DNA from: Bacteroidota bacterium
GTDB taxonomy: Bacteria; Bacteroidota; Ignavibacteria; UBA10030; UBA8401
Length of the DNA stretch: 64,000 nucleotides
Assembly: GCA_041658205.1 (NCBI GenBank)
Contig: JBBAAO010000001.1
Coordinates: 868,001-932,000 of the forward strand
Direction of reading: 5' to 3'
Below the pieces are notes generated by a model. The model saw only the letters and a list, made by a program, of their open reading frames with translations. It was not told the origin of the DNA and made no database searches. Made by a program: the position numbers and the translations under genes. The stretch's first letter is position 1, and every line of letters begins with the position of its first letter. Positions 18,199 to 27,938 of this stretch are shown one piece after another.

Positions 18199-20052
18199 AT
18201 GAATGCCTTCCCATTTCTCCTTGGTGCGTTGTGTGTTATGGTGATCATGTATCGCTATTACAGCGCATTCATTTCTGCAAAGATCATCGCCTTCGACGAT
18301 TCGCGCATTACGCCGGCGCATCAATTTAATGATGGACAAAACTATTACCCGACGAATAAATGGGTCTTGTTTGGGCACCATTTTGCCGCCATTTCTGGAG
18401 CGGGTCCACTCATCGGTCCGGTGTTGGCTGCACAATTCGGATTTCTCCCCGGATTTCTCTGGCTGTTAATCGGCGTGGTAATCAGCGGTGCGGTACACGA
18501 TTTCACTGTGCTTGCATTATCCATTCGCCGCAACGGAAAATCACTGGCTGAAATTGCTCGGAAAGAGGTGAGTCCCCTTGCTGGTACCATCGCCTCCATT
18601 GCAATTCTATTTATCATTATCATTGCACTTGCCGGACTCGGCATGGCAGTGACCAACGCATTGCATGAAAGCTCGTGGGGGACATTCACTATTGCTATGA
18701 CCATTCCACTTGCACTGTTTGTTGGATGGTACATGAATAGTTTCCGCAAAGGGAAAATTGCTGAAGCCAGTTATATCGGCGTCTTTGGTGTATTGCTCTG
18801 CGTCTTTCTTGGCGGATATATTCCCAATTCGTTTCTTGGACCATATTTTTCGCTTTCCCGCACGGAGATCATTAATTGGATGGCGGCATACGGATTCCTT
18901 GCTTCCATTTTACCGGTGTGGCTTTTACTGGCACCGCGGGATTATCTCAGTTCTTACATGAAGATCGGTACTGTAACAGGACTCGTGATCGGTGTCTTCA
19001 TTGTCATGCCAGACCTGAAGATGCCGATGGTGACTATGTTTGCTGAAGGCGGTGGTCCGATCATTCCCGGAAAATTATATCCGTTTGTATTTGTAACAAT
19101 TGCGTGCGGAGCAATTTCAGGTTTTCATTCATTGATCGCTTCAGGAACAACCCCGAAGATGATCAATAAGGAATCAGACGCCCGCTTTATTGGCTACGGC
19201 GCAATGCTTATCGAAGGATTAGTCGGCATCATTGCATTAATCGCCGCTTGCTCGCTGCATCCTGAAGATTATTTTGCGATTAATGTTCTTCCCGAAAAAT
19301 TTGCAACACTCAATATGACTCCTGTCAATCTTGAGGAACTTGCTCGAGAAGTGGGAGAGACAATCGCCGGCAGGCCGGGAGGAGCAGTCTCTCTTGCAGT
19401 CGGTTTTGCACAAATATTTTCCGCAATCCCCGGAATGAAAAGTTTAATGTCCTACTGGTACCATTTTGCGATTATGTTTGAAGCACTCTTCATCCTCACC
19501 ACCATTGATGCCGGCACTCGTGTTGGAAGATTCTTGGTTCAGGAATTTTTGGGAAAATTTCATAAACCGTTCGAGAGGACGAATTGGTGGCCAGGCGCAA
19601 TAATCTCAACAGGTCTTGTTGTGCTAGCATGGGCATATTTTATTCATACGGGAAATGTCAGTACCATCTGGCCGATGTTCGGTGTAGCAAATCAATTGCT
19701 TGCCGTTGTAGCATTGTCTGTTGTTAGCACAGCTATCGTCAATGCAGGGAAACAAAAGTATGTTTGGGTTTCAGGTATTCCGCTCCTGTTTGTCTCTATT
19801 ACTACGCTGACCGCCGGAGTGCTGAACATTTTGGATAATTTCTGGCCGCTGACAAAGGATCCTGCCACAGCAACACAGGGTTACGTAAATAGTATACTGA
19901 CAACAATTATCATCCTCTGTGCCATCATCATTCTTGTTGATGCGGTACGGAAATGGTACCGTGTTCTGGTCAAAAAGGAATATATCATCGACGGCAAAAA
20001 AGTCGACGGCTCTACACCCGGTTTCGTTCCTCCCGGATACGGATTGGGGTGA
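18199..20052 (+). CDS. cstA: Carbon starvation protein CstA family transporter
   Basis: 618 residues from the ATG at 18199, where the first membrane helix begins (MNAFPFLLGALCVMVIMYRYY); an in-frame ATG at 18145 would add 18 polar residues. It has many transmembrane helices and the family's N-terminal signature: TPAHQFNDGQNYYPTNKWVLFGHHFAAISGAGPLIGPV is conserved in CstA/BtsT proteins. Members take up peptides or pyruvate in the inner membrane during nutrient limitation. The substrate here is not determined. It is a single-gene unit with terminators on both sides (18089 and 20109). Confidence 0.93.
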   Translation: MNAFPFLLGALCVMVIMYRYYSAFISAKIIAFDDSRITPAHQFNDGQNYYPTNKWVLFGHHFAAISGAGPLIGPVLAAQFGFLPGFLWLLIGVVISGAVHDFTVLALSIRRNGKSLAEIARKEVSPLAGTIASIAILFIIIIALAGLGMAVTNALHESSWGTFTIAMTIPLALFVGWYMNSFRKGKIAEASYIGVFGVLLCVFLGGYIPNSFLGPYFSLSRTEIINWMAAYGFLASILPVWLLLAPRDYLSSYMKIGTVTGLVIGVFIVMPDLKMPMVTMFAEGGGPIIPGKLYPFVFVTIACGAISGFHSLIASGTTPKMINKESDARFIGYGAMLIEGLVGIIALIAACSLHPEDYFAINVLPEKFATLNMTPVNLEELAREVGETIAGRPGGAVSLAVGFAQIFSAIPGMKSLMSYWYHFAIMFEALFILTTIDAGTRVGRFLVQEFLGKFHKPFERTNWWPGAIISTGLVVLAWAYFIHTGNVSTIWPMFGVANQLLAVVALSVVSTAIVNAGKQKYVWVSGIPLLFVSITTLTAGVLNILDNFWPLTKDPATATQGYVNSILTTIIILCAIIILVDAVRKWYRVLVKKEYIIDGKKVDGSTPGFVPPGYGLG

Positions 20053-20108
20053 TTTAAAATTCATTGGAACGGATTTAAATTTTTTGTATTTTTACAAAAC
20101 CAAACTCA

Positions 20109-20143
20109 AAACCTCTGGCGGTTGAATACTGCAGAGGTTTTTG
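20109..20143 (+). terminator. Rho-independent terminator after cstA
   Basis: AAACCTCTG / CAGAGGTTT (20109-20117 and 20132-20140) with a 14-nt loop and a run of five T ending the right arm, 56 bp past the cstA stop. Confidence 0.75.
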
Positions 20144-20177
20144 TGTATCGTAACGACCATCCGATTGAACGATTATA

Positions 20178-23100
20178 ATGCCAAAACGAACAGACATCAA
20201 ATCCATTCTTATCATCGGCAGCGGGCCGATTGTTATCGGTCAAGCCTGCGAGTTCGATTATTCTGGAACCCAAGCATGTAAAGTGCTTCGTGAAGAGGGC
20301 TATCGAATTATCCTCATCAACAGCAATCCCGCAACAATTATGACCGATCCAGAATTGGCCGATGCTACATATATCGAACCGATCACGCCCGAGTTTGTTG
20401 AGATGATTATTGAAAGGGAGCGGCCGGATGCCATTCTTCCAACAATGGGTGGACAAACTGCATTGAATACCGCTGTTGCTCTTGCTGAACGGGGAGTTTT
20501 GGAAAAATATCACGTTGAATTGATCGGTGCAAATCTTCAAGCGATTAAAAAAGCGGAAGATCGACAGCTCTTCAAAAAAACAATGCTCGAAGTCGGTTTG
20601 GAGATGCCACGCGGAGGATTTGTTTACTCCGTTGAAGAAGCAATAAAAGTAGCCAACGGAATCGGTAAATTTCCGATTATCATTCGTCCTTCGTTTACGA
20701 TGGGTGGAAGCGGTGGTGGAATTGCGTACAACATTGAAGAATTTAAATCGATTGTTGAGAATGGATTGATCCAAAGTCCGACGCATGAAGTGTTGGTGGA
20801 AGAGTCTGTGCTTGGTTGGAAAGAATACGAACTGGAAGTGATGCGAGATACCAAGGACAATGTCGTCATCATCTGTTCGATAGAAAATTTTGATCCGATG
20901 GGTGTGCACACGGGAGATTCAATCACCGTGGCTCCGGCCCAAACGTTGACGGACAAGGAATATCAATACATGCGCGACGCCGCAATAAAAGTGATGCGGG
21001 CAATTGGCGTGGATACTGGCGGATCCAACGTACAGTTCTCGATGAATCCGGCAAACGGGAAAATGTATGTGATTGAAATGAATCCCCGAGTATCGCGCAG
21101 TTCTGCGCTGGCATCCAAAGCGACCGGTTTTCCGATCGCAAAGATTGCTGCAAAACTTGCTGTTGGGTATACGCTGGATGAAATTCCGAACGACATTACG
21201 AAACTGACACCGGCATCGTTTGAGCCGACCATTGATTACACCGTCGTAAAGATTCCCCGTTGGGATTTTGAAAAATTCAAAGGTGTTGATGATACGCTTG
21301 GTGTTCAGATGAAGTCGGTCGGTGAAGCAATGGCGTTTGGACGAACATTCAAGGAAGCATTGCAAAAAACACTTCGGTCATTGGAACAAGGCCGATTTGG
21401 ACTGGGTGCAGATGGTAAAGATCTTTTTGAGATCGACGCACTCTCAAAATCACAAAAAACAACCTGGACGAAAAAAGTAAAGGAACAGCTTCGGAAACCC
21501 AAAGCGAACAACATTTTTTATCTTCGCTATGCATTTCAATTGGGACTTTCCATTGATGATGTCCACGGTTTAACCAAGATTGATCCATGGTTTCTGTTCA
21601 ACATTAAACAGATTGTTGATTTTGAATCTGATCTGAAAAAAACGAATCTCATGGACGCTTCCAAAGAGATGTTCACGAAAGCAAAGCAATACGGCTTTTC
21701 AGATCGACAACTCGCTCACCTTTGGAAATCAGAAGAAATCATTGTTCGAAAGCACCGAAAAGAGTTAGGAATCATCCCGGTCTATAAGATGGTGGATACG
21801 TGTGCCGCAGAATTTGAATCCAATACACCATATCATTATTCAACCTATGATCAGGAGAATGAATCGCACCAATCAAAAAAGAAAAAAGCGATTATTCTTG
21901 GAGGTGGACCGAATCGTATCGGCCAGGGAATTGAATTTGATTATTGCTGCGTGCATGGTGTCAAATCCCTTCGCGAAGAAGGATACGAAACGATCATGAT
22001 CAATTGTAATCCGGAAACTGTCTCAACCGATTATGATACGACCGACAAATTATATTTCGAACCCCTCACTGTTGAAGATGTATTGAACATTTGTGAATTG
22101 GAACAGCCGGAAGGGGTTATTGTGAGTTTTGGCGGACAAACACCTCTTAAGATTGCAAAGGCGTTGGAAGCAAATGGAGTACGCATTCTTGGCACATCTA
22201 CTGAGGGAATTGATCTTGCTGAAGACAGAGAACGGTTTGGAGATCTTTTACGAAAGAATAATATAGAGCATCCAAAATACGGAACGGCATTTTCCGTAAA
22301 AGATGCGCTGCTTGTAGCTGAAGAAATCGGGTATCCCGTGCTTGTCCGTCCTTCATACGTGCTTGGGGGACGAGCAATGCAGATTTGTTACACAAGCGAT
22401 TCGCTGAAAGAATACATGAAACTTGCCGTTGATGTTTCTCCGGAAAAACCAATTTTAATTGATTGCTTTTTGGAAGATGCATTTGAGTTTGATGTGGACG
22501 CCGTCTGCGACGGAGTTGACGTGTTGATCGGCGGAGTGATGGAACATATCGAAGAAGCCGGAATCCATTCCGGAGATAGTTCAAGCGTGCTTCCTCCGTA
22601 TATGTTAAAAGAAGATAAACTTTTAGAGATTATAGAGATCACTAAAAAACTTGCCTTTGCTCTTCATGTCCGAGGTTTGATTAATGTGCAATATGCAATG
22701 AAAAATAATAACGTGTATGTGCTGGAGGTGAATCCTCGTGCATCACGCACAGTTCCATTCGTTGGCAAAGCAACGGGACTGCCGCTGGCAAAGATCGCGG
22801 CAAAAGTGATGGTCGGAAGGAAATTGAAAGATCTTGGAGTGCTGGATTTTAATTTCCGGAAAGTAAAACATATCTCCATGAAGGAATCAGTCTTTCCGTT
22901 CAACAAATTCCCCAAAGTGAAAATGTTTCTCGGTCCCGAAATGCGATCCACCGGAGAAGTGATGGGAATTTCTCAATCCTTCGGTGCTTCTGTTGCTAAA
23001 GCGCAGTTGGCAGCAGGAAATCCTCTGCCGAAAGAGGGAACAATCTTTGTCAGCGTGAACAATAATGACAAGACGAATGAAACGATCGGCATCATGAAAG

Positions 23101-23435
23101 AATATTTGAATTTAGGATTTAAAATTATCGCAACGGAGGGGACTACGAAATTCCTCACCGCGAATGGTATTCAGGCAACATCGGTCTTTAAAGTAAACGA
23201 AGGGCGGCCGAATATCGTTGATGCTATAAAGAACGGCGAAGTGCAGATGGTAATCAATACACCGCTGGGTGAAGAGTCTCGGTATGATGAATATTCCATT
23301 GGTTGGGCTGCCATACAGCATAGAATCGCATTCATCACAACGCTTTCTGCTGCTGCTACCGCAGTGAAAGGAATCGAGCGCATTAAGCAGGGAAAATTGA
23401 ATGTAAAATCAATTCAAGAATATCATCAAATGTAA
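20178..23435 (+). CDS. carB: Carbamoyl-phosphate synthase large subunit
   Basis: 1085 residues, the usual size, with the internal duplication of CarB. Each half has a pre-ATP-grasp fold (SGPIVIGQACEFDYSGTQACK near the N-terminus and GGPNRIGQGIEFDYCCVHG near 568) followed by an ATP-grasp domain (FTMGGSGGGIAYN and YVLGGRAMQICY). A C-terminal MGS-like regulatory domain (about 935-1085) includes GFKIIATEGTTKFL. It makes carbamoyl phosphate from bicarbonate, ammonia released by CarA, and two ATP, for pyrimidines and arginine. The small subunit gene is not next to it. Start is the ATG at 20178, after the cstA terminator. Confidence 0.97.
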   Translation: MPKRTDIKSILIIGSGPIVIGQACEFDYSGTQACKVLREEGYRIILINSNPATIMTDPELADATYIEPITPEFVEMIIERERPDAILPTMGGQTALNTAVALAERGVLEKYHVELIGANLQAIKKAEDRQLFKKTMLEVGLEMPRGGFVYSVEEAIKVANGIGKFPIIIRPSFTMGGSGGGIAYNIEEFKSIVENGLIQSPTHEVLVEESVLGWKEYELEVMRDTKDNVVIICSIENFDPMGVHTGDSITVAPAQTLTDKEYQYMRDAAIKVMRAIGVDTGGSNVQFSMNPANGKMYVIEMNPRVSRSSALASKATGFPIAKIAAKLAVGYTLDEIPNDITKLTPASFEPTIDYTVVKIPRWDFEKFKGVDDTLGVQMKSVGEAMAFGRTFKEALQKTLRSLEQGRFGLGADGKDLFEIDALSKSQKTTWTKKVKEQLRKPKANNIFYLRYAFQLGLSIDDVHGLTKIDPWFLFNIKQIVDFESDLKKTNLMDASKEMFTKAKQYGFSDRQLAHLWKSEEIIVRKHRKELGIIPVYKMVDTCAAEFESNTPYHYSTYDQENESHQSKKKKAIILGGGPNRIGQGIEFDYCCVHGVKSLREEGYETIMINCNPETVSTDYDTTDKLYFEPLTVEDVLNICELEQPEGVIVSFGGQTPLKIAKALEANGVRILGTSTEGIDLAEDRERFGDLLRKNNIEHPKYGTAFSVKDALLVAEEIGYPVLVRPSYVLGGRAMQICYTSDSLKEYMKLAVDVSPEKPILIDCFLEDAFEFDVDAVCDGVDVLIGGVMEHIEEAGIHSGDSSSVLPPYMLKEDKLLEIIEITKKLAFALHVRGLINVQYAMKNNNVYVLEVNPRASRTVPFVGKATGLPLAKIAAKVMVGRKLKDLGVLDFNFRKVKHISMKESVFPFNKFPKVKMFLGPEMRSTGEVMGISQSFGASVAKAQLAAGNPLPKEGTIFVSVNNNDKTNETIGIMKEYLNLGFKIIATEGTTKFLTANGIQATSVFKVNEGRPNIVDAIKNGEVQMVINTPLGEESRYDEYSIGWAAIQHRIAFITTLSAAATAVKGIERIKQGKLNVKSIQEYHQM

Positions 23436-23670
23436 CATATATCCCGAACGTAATTAGAAGCCATCAAAAATGCTTTTAAGAGTCATCGGAACCCTCACAT
23501 ATTCATTTTAAGAGTGATGAAACAATCTGTTTATCCGTCCGCCAAAAACCGCGGTGGGTAAACCATCTCTTTGGCAGGTGCGGTGGATGCTCTCAATATT
23601 TAACAGCTCGCGCGGATTGAGTCGAAGCATCGTTGAATAAAAATATTTTTAAGCATCATTTACATTATTG

Positions 23671-23831
23671 GTAACATCTCAGCATTTATGATTTTTTGCC
23701 ACTAAAACACGAAAACACCAAATTTCATCAACCTTTTTGCGGTAATGGTTTAGATTCTTTTTGTGCACTTTCGTGTTTTCGTGATTTGGTGGCATGTTTT
23801 GAATTTTTATGTAATTCTGCTGTGTAGTTAC
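23671..23831 (-). mobile_element. MITE copy 2 (161 bp, inverted orientation)
   Basis: Reverse-complement copy of the element at 7793-7954. Its ends are GTAACATCTCAGC and GCTGTGTAGTTAC. The internal arms TGCCAC(T)AAAACACGAAAAC and its partner are conserved. The flanking 8-mers are CATTATTG (23663-23670) and CATTATCG (23832-23839), a target duplication with one mismatch. It fills much of the 435-bp gap after carB; the preceding 235 bp (23436-23670) show no gene or strong structure. Confidence 0.85.
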
Positions 23832-23870
23832 CATTATCGAAATATTTGAATCTTTCTGAATTGGTAATCA

Positions 23871-24296
23871 ATGCCCCGAATCAAACTCGAACTTCCAACT
23901 CATTTTCATTTCACAACAGAAATACCAATCCGTATTTCCGACATTAATTATGGAGGTCATCTCGGAAACGATGCCGTCCTTTCCATCCTGCATGAAGCAC
24001 GATTACGTTTGTTGATAGAACATGGCTGGACAGAAATGAATATCGAAGGTGTGAGCGTCATCATGTCGGACTCGGTCATCCTCTATAAATCTCAAGCATT
24101 TTACGGTGAATCACTTCGTATTCAAATTGCCGTGAAAGATTTTTCGAAATTTGGATGCGATATTTATTATCTTATTCGCGAACGAGAAAGCGGACGGGAA
24201 GTTGTGCGCGCAAAAACCGGGATCGTTTTTTTCAACTACGAAGAAAAAAAGATCGCAACCGTCCCCGAAAAGTTCCAGTTGCAATTCCGCGGCTGA
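23871..24296 (+). CDS. Acyl-CoA thioesterase, hotdog fold (YbgC/4HBT-like)
   Basis: 141 residues, the size of a single hotdog domain. The family pattern is near the N-terminus: IRISDINYGGHLGNDAVLSILHEAR, where the Asp/Asn-x-x-x-H-x-x-N segment and the following helix form the active-site region. Such enzymes hydrolyse acyl-CoA or acyl-ACP thioesters in the cytoplasm; the chain specificity is unknown. The gene lies 39 bp from the edge of MITE copy 2, so any promoter overlaps that element's flank. The next gene starts 30 bp downstream and may be co-transcribed. Confidence 0.85.
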   Translation: MPRIKLELPTHFHFTTEIPIRISDINYGGHLGNDAVLSILHEARLRLLIEHGWTEMNIEGVSVIMSDSVILYKSQAFYGESLRIQIAVKDFSKFGCDIYYLIRERESGREVVRAKTGIVFFNYEEKKIATVPEKFQLQFRG

Positions 24297-24325
24297 CATC
24301 ATTTTCTAACAACTCCTCTTTTTTT

Positions 24326-24970
24326 ATGAGTATAACAACAAGAATATATTATGCTGTGCTCCTTGCTGTTTTTTGTTCGGCGATAACGGAAGCACAAGAT
24401 TCTGAAGAATCGACCACGACAGAAAAAAAGAAAAATCATTTCTCGATAGCATTCGGTGCTGCGGCAGGAAATTTTTCCAACAAAGCTCCAATCTCTAACG
24501 ATATTTATTCCAATAGAAGCATCTCGAGAATTTATTTTGCCGGAATTGGGAGCAATACATTTTACATTATTGGAAAATACCGGGAGTTCACCGCATTTGG
24601 AGAATCAATTTTGGAAAATATTAATGTCAAAGGAAAGGCAGATTGGAAACAAAAATTTTACAATATCGGACTGCGCATCCATTCTGACGAACATCCTATC
24701 TATGCGGAAGTGTTATATGTGATTACACATGCTGAGGAATCTATTACGACTGTCGATCCTGTCGTACCGGAGTTGACGAATTCGGGTAAGACGAAAAATA
24801 CAGGCATGGGATTTTCGGTGGGACTTGCACTGAATATTGCCGGACCGATTGCGATATTTGCCGAAGGGGAATATTCCGTGATGATGAGAAAAGAGAAAAA
24901 CGAATATGGTCGTGAAAATCCCGAACTCGGCGGATTCTGTGCCAGCGCCGGTCTTCTTTTTGCATTATAA
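24326..24970 (+). CDS. Exported outer-membrane beta-barrel-like protein
   Basis: 214 residues from the ATG at 24326, which opens a signal peptide (MSITTRIYYAVLLAVFCSAITEAQ). An earlier in-frame ATG at 24155 lies inside the thioesterase gene and gives an Arg/Lys-rich non-signal leader, so it was rejected. After a charged linker the chain shows amphipathic beta-strands with Gly and aromatic residues and ends in a hydrophobic strand closing with Ala-Leu. It opens a run of four exported-protein genes (24326-27749) with short gaps or overlaps. Confidence 0.65.
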   Translation: MSITTRIYYAVLLAVFCSAITEAQDSEESTTTEKKKNHFSIAFGAAAGNFSNKAPISNDIYSNRSISRIYFAGIGSNTFYIIGKYREFTAFGESILENINVKGKADWKQKFYNIGLRIHSDEHPIYAEVLYVITHAEESITTVDPVVPELTNSGKTKNTGMGFSVGLALNIAGPIAIFAEGEYSVMMRKEKNEYGRENPELGGFCASAGLLFAL

Positions 24971-24988
24971 GATTTACCCGGAGAGAAT

Positions 24989-26056
24989 ATGAAAAAAATA
25001 TATTTTATGATCGCCCTGTCTGCACTACTTTCATCATGCACAACCGAAGAAAAAGCAGCGGAGCCTCAGATTTACTATTCCAGTCTAAAAATGCAACCGG
25101 AACTTGATTCACTCTATTTGAGTGCGAATAATGAATCCCGACAGCTGACATTGGTTGGTACGATCGTCAATACGACGGAAAAAAGATTATCCAATACCGG
25201 ACTGATCACCGATGCTAAATATACAATTCGGACAAGTGATACATCGTTTCAATATGTTGAAAATTCGAAAGCACAATGGCTATCATCAAATTCAACGGTT
25301 GCCACCGTTTCCAACGGACTGATCATCGGAAAGAGTGCTGGGTATGCACTCATCAGCGCCAAAATTGGGACAACGACTTCAAAATCAATGGTCGTAAATG
25401 TTCGCGCAGTTGATATGGCTCCAGGATTATCGCTGAATCCTCCTCCCATTATGTTGACGTTTGAAAATTCGGCTACAGTATCCGGAATTGTTCAGCAAGA
25501 GGCAAAGCTCAGTGTCTCTGAACCAAATTCGGGATTCTCAAATCCTGCAGTGTCATACGGCGCGAATGGATCATTTGCTGTTACCGTAACAGGGCTTAAT
25601 CAAGGTCTACGCATCATTACCGCGCGGGCAACTCATAAGACAAATAATGCATTGTATACGCAGCGATCCAAAACTGTGATCTATTACGCACCCAACACTC
25701 CTGAAGCGAACCAAATTGTTGGCAATTGGCTTGGAACGACGCTTGGGAAAGATTTCAATTTTAAAATAGAAAACAGCATCATACCAACGCGATATGATAT
25801 CACGGGGAAAATTGATATTCAATTTGAAGGCGTCGGTTTGGTGCAGAATATCAATTTGATCGGTGTATTGAATCCTAACGGTACTATTGACGCAACACTT
25901 TCTACAACGCATCAAGGATTTTCTATTACCGGAAAGTTCAGTGGCTATTTCAAATCGACTGGAACCGGTGAAGGGGAATATAGTGCACAGGCAGTCAAAA
26001 CCGGCTGGCCAAAAGTGAGTTTCAATGATAAGTGGACTGCAGTAAAAGTTCCATGA
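24989..26056 (+). CDS. Lipoprotein with bacterial Ig-like (Big2) domain
   Basis: 355 residues. The signal peptide ends in the lipobox A-L-L-S-S-C (Cys at about 17), so it is lipid-anchored. Residues about 85-135 show the Big2 pattern: WLSSNSTVATVSNGLIIGKSAG, then a closing strand. The C-terminal third (about 235-350) is a beta-rich domain starting IVGNWLGTTLG that resembles lipocalin-like or calycin folds, without a decisive motif. A GGAGA ribosome binding site precedes the ATG. Its TGA overlaps the next gene's ATG at 26053, indicating coupled translation. Confidence 0.75.
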   Translation: MKKIYFMIALSALLSSCTTEEKAAEPQIYYSSLKMQPELDSLYLSANNESRQLTLVGTIVNTTEKRLSNTGLITDAKYTIRTSDTSFQYVENSKAQWLSSNSTVATVSNGLIIGKSAGYALISAKIGTTTSKSMVVNVRAVDMAPGLSLNPPPIMLTFENSATVSGIVQQEAKLSVSEPNSGFSNPAVSYGANGSFAVTVTGLNQGLRIITARATHKTNNALYTQRSKTVIYYAPNTPEANQIVGNWLGTTLGKDFNFKIENSIIPTRYDITGKIDIQFEGVGLVQNINLIGVLNPNGTIDATLSTTHQGFSITGKFSGYFKSTGTGEGEYSAQAVKTGWPKVSFNDKWTAVKVP

Positions 26057-26811
26057 ATGAGTTCATTGAAAATTTTTCATTGAAAAAATATCTGCCAATG
26101 CAAGGGAGCGGCTACCTTTCATTCTCAAAAAAGGAGCGATCGAAGTTCCGCTTTTTTGAATCCCCAATCATTGTATTGATCGTAGTATCTACTTCTATTA
26201 CATTGTTCACCGGCTGCGGCATTACACAGCCAATCCGTCCAATTGAGGAAGGAACCACAGAAATAGTTACTTCATTTGGCGGCCCAATTATTCCCGTCGG
26301 TTCTATCGCATTTCCCGTTCCCTATCTAAACGTTGGTGCATTGTACGGTTATAATAAAAACCTTACGGTCTTTGGAAATTACCATGTCACCGCTTTATTG
26401 TTTAAGGATATCGGCTTTGATGCCGGATTTTCGACACGGTTATTGCCGGAAAAAGGAATTCGTCCTGAGATTACGTTTAATGGGAGGGGATATTTTTTCT
26501 GGGATGCATTTCGCGGAAAGACAACTCGCCTCTATCCAATGGGAACGTTGACAGCGAGTTATCGTGTTGACGAACAATCGTTATTCTATTTTGGGACAGA
26601 TAATCTCTATCAAATGACAACTTCCGATCTGTTTGTCTCATCATTTATTGGATACAGTTTTCCTGTGGGAGAAACATTAATGATGCAGGTTGAATCAAAA
26701 TGGATGGGAATGAACCGCGATACTCAGCATGGAATTTTTGAGGGAGTTACTTCCGTTGCAGGCAATGGCAATGTCGGTCTCTTTTTTGGATTACAATACA
26801 GTTTGAAATGA
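26053..26811 (+). CDS. Putative lipoprotein, unknown function
   Basis: 252 residues from the ATG at 26053, which overlaps the upstream stop (ATGA); an in-frame GTG at 26032 is less likely. The N-terminus is unusually long before the lipobox: about 35 charged residues, then a hydrophobic core ending L-F-T-G-C (Cys at about 55). The mature part is beta-rich with a repeated strand-turn-strand pattern (FPVPYLNVGALYGYNKNL, then FGNYHVTALLF). That is suggestive of a small barrel or beta-sandwich. Function unknown. Its stop overlaps the ATG of the hydrolase gene at 26808. Confidence 0.7.
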   Translation: MNEFIENFSLKKYLPMQGSGYLSFSKKERSKFRFFESPIIVLIVVSTSITLFTGCGITQPIRPIEEGTTEIVTSFGGPIIPVGSIAFPVPYLNVGALYGYNKNLTVFGNYHVTALLFKDIGFDAGFSTRLLPEKGIRPEITFNGRGYFFWDAFRGKTTRLYPMGTLTASYRVDEQSLFYFGTDNLYQMTTSDLFVSSFIGYSFPVGETLMMQVESKWMGMNRDTQHGIFEGVTSVAGNGNVGLFFGLQYSLK

Positions 26812-27749
26812 AAAATAACAAATATTTTAAGGAGAGTGTCATCTACGTGAAACAGTGTCATTCCGAGATGCGAAGCATCGAGGAATCTCGTTTTTTAAAT
26901 CAGAAAAGGAGAAACAGATTTCGCGCAAACCCCTTCGGGATTTTGCTCGAAATGACAATGATTCTCTCTTTATTTTCCGGCTGTTTCGATCTGGATAGTA
27001 ATTTATTTAATAACGACACACTCACTGCGTACAATCTTTCCACAACCGTGATTCCCGAATCTCTACGCACACAAGTCGTGCTGACTTCTCAAGGGAAAAA
27101 GATCTATGGTTATTTTGTGAAATCTTCGATTGCGAACACAAAAGATGTAATCCTCTATAATCATGGCAACAGAGATCATCTGCAATTTTATTGGGACAGG
27201 GTGGAGTTGTTCTATAAAATGGGATTCAATGTGTTTATCTATGACTATCAGGGATATGGGATGAGCGAAGGAGAACCTTCTGAATCAGCATTGTATTCCG
27301 ATGCAACTACCGCTTATGAGTATCTACGCACATCAAAAGGATTTGGGAATGGACAGATTACTGTATATGGATTTTCCCTTGGGGGCGCTCCCGCAACATA
27401 TCTTGCGTCGACGATTTTTACGCCAAAACGATTTATTCTTGAAGCAGCATTTGCTTCAACATCCGCTTTAACACAAAGCGGAACATTGTTGGATCTCCCA
27501 AGCACTTTCTTTATGAAAGGAGAATATAACAATGCGGAGCGGATTAAATACGTAAATGCTCCTATATTGATTCTTCACGGTGTTGATGACAAATTTATCG
27601 ACATGGAGAAAAACGGGAAAGTTCTTTTCCAAAATGCCAACGATCCGAAAACGTTTATTGAAATACCCGGAGCAGATCATTCTCAGGTTCCTGCAAAGAT
27701 GGGGGAAGCAAATTATATTACGACGGTCAAGAATTTCATATTAAATTGA
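26808..27749 (+). CDS. Exported alpha/beta hydrolase, probable lipoprotein
   Basis: 313 residues with an alpha/beta hydrolase fold: nucleophile elbow GFSLGGA (Ser), acid in HGVDDKFID, and catalytic His in GADHSQ. The oxyanion-side segment YNHGNRDHLQFYW resembles BAAT/DUF-type hydrolases of the BEM46 group. The likely lipobox is L-F-S-G-C (Cys59). The codons for residues 17-50 are supplied by a 102-bp repeat (26856-26957) with TGTCATT ends. The ATGA overlap with the upstream gene supports 26808 as start; an ATG at 26953 would give only a very short hydrophobic leader. The substrate is unknown. Confidence 0.8.
   Translation: MKNNKYFKESVIYVKQCHSEMRSIEESRFLNQKRRNRFRANPFGILLEMTMILSLFSGCFDLDSNLFNNDTLTAYNLSTTVIPESLRTQVVLTSQGKKIYGYFVKSSIANTKDVILYNHGNRDHLQFYWDRVELFYKMGFNVFIYDYQGYGMSEGEPSESALYSDATTAYEYLRTSKGFGNGQITVYGFSLGGAPATYLASTIFTPKRFILEAAFASTSALTQSGTLLDLPSTFFMKGEYNNAERIKYVNAPILILHGVDDKFIDMEKNGKVLFQNANDPKTFIEIPGADHSQVPAKMGEANYITTVKNFILN
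26856..26957 (+). repeat. TGTCATTCCGAG...CTCGAAATGACA intergenic-type repeat inside a gene
   Basis: A 102-bp segment bounded by TGTCATTCCGAG (26856-26867) and CTCGAAATGACA (26946-26957), inverted repeats matching at 11 of 12 positions. The inner part (GATGCGAAGCATCGAGGAATCTC...) is typical of a dispersed repeat common between genes in Bacteroidota and relatives. Its length is 34 codons, so it keeps the reading frame of the hydrolase gene. Confidence 0.75.
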
Positions 27750-27938
27750 CAATCGATTACTTTCCGAATATATCTATCTTTCCTTAAAAAGATAAAGCTC
27801 ACCAAAAGCAAGTTAAATCTTTCACATAATTCATTTTTTTACCCATCCCGTATTCACGTTATAGCATTATTCGATTAATATCGTTGCGTTCTTTCGAAAT
27901 TTTAATTCAAGTTATCACCAACTACCGAGGGGACCGTT

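Noticed and set aside
20178..23435. Long antisense and out-of-frame open frames within carB and other large genes
   Set aside because: They are shadows of strongly conserved coding sequence on the plus strand.
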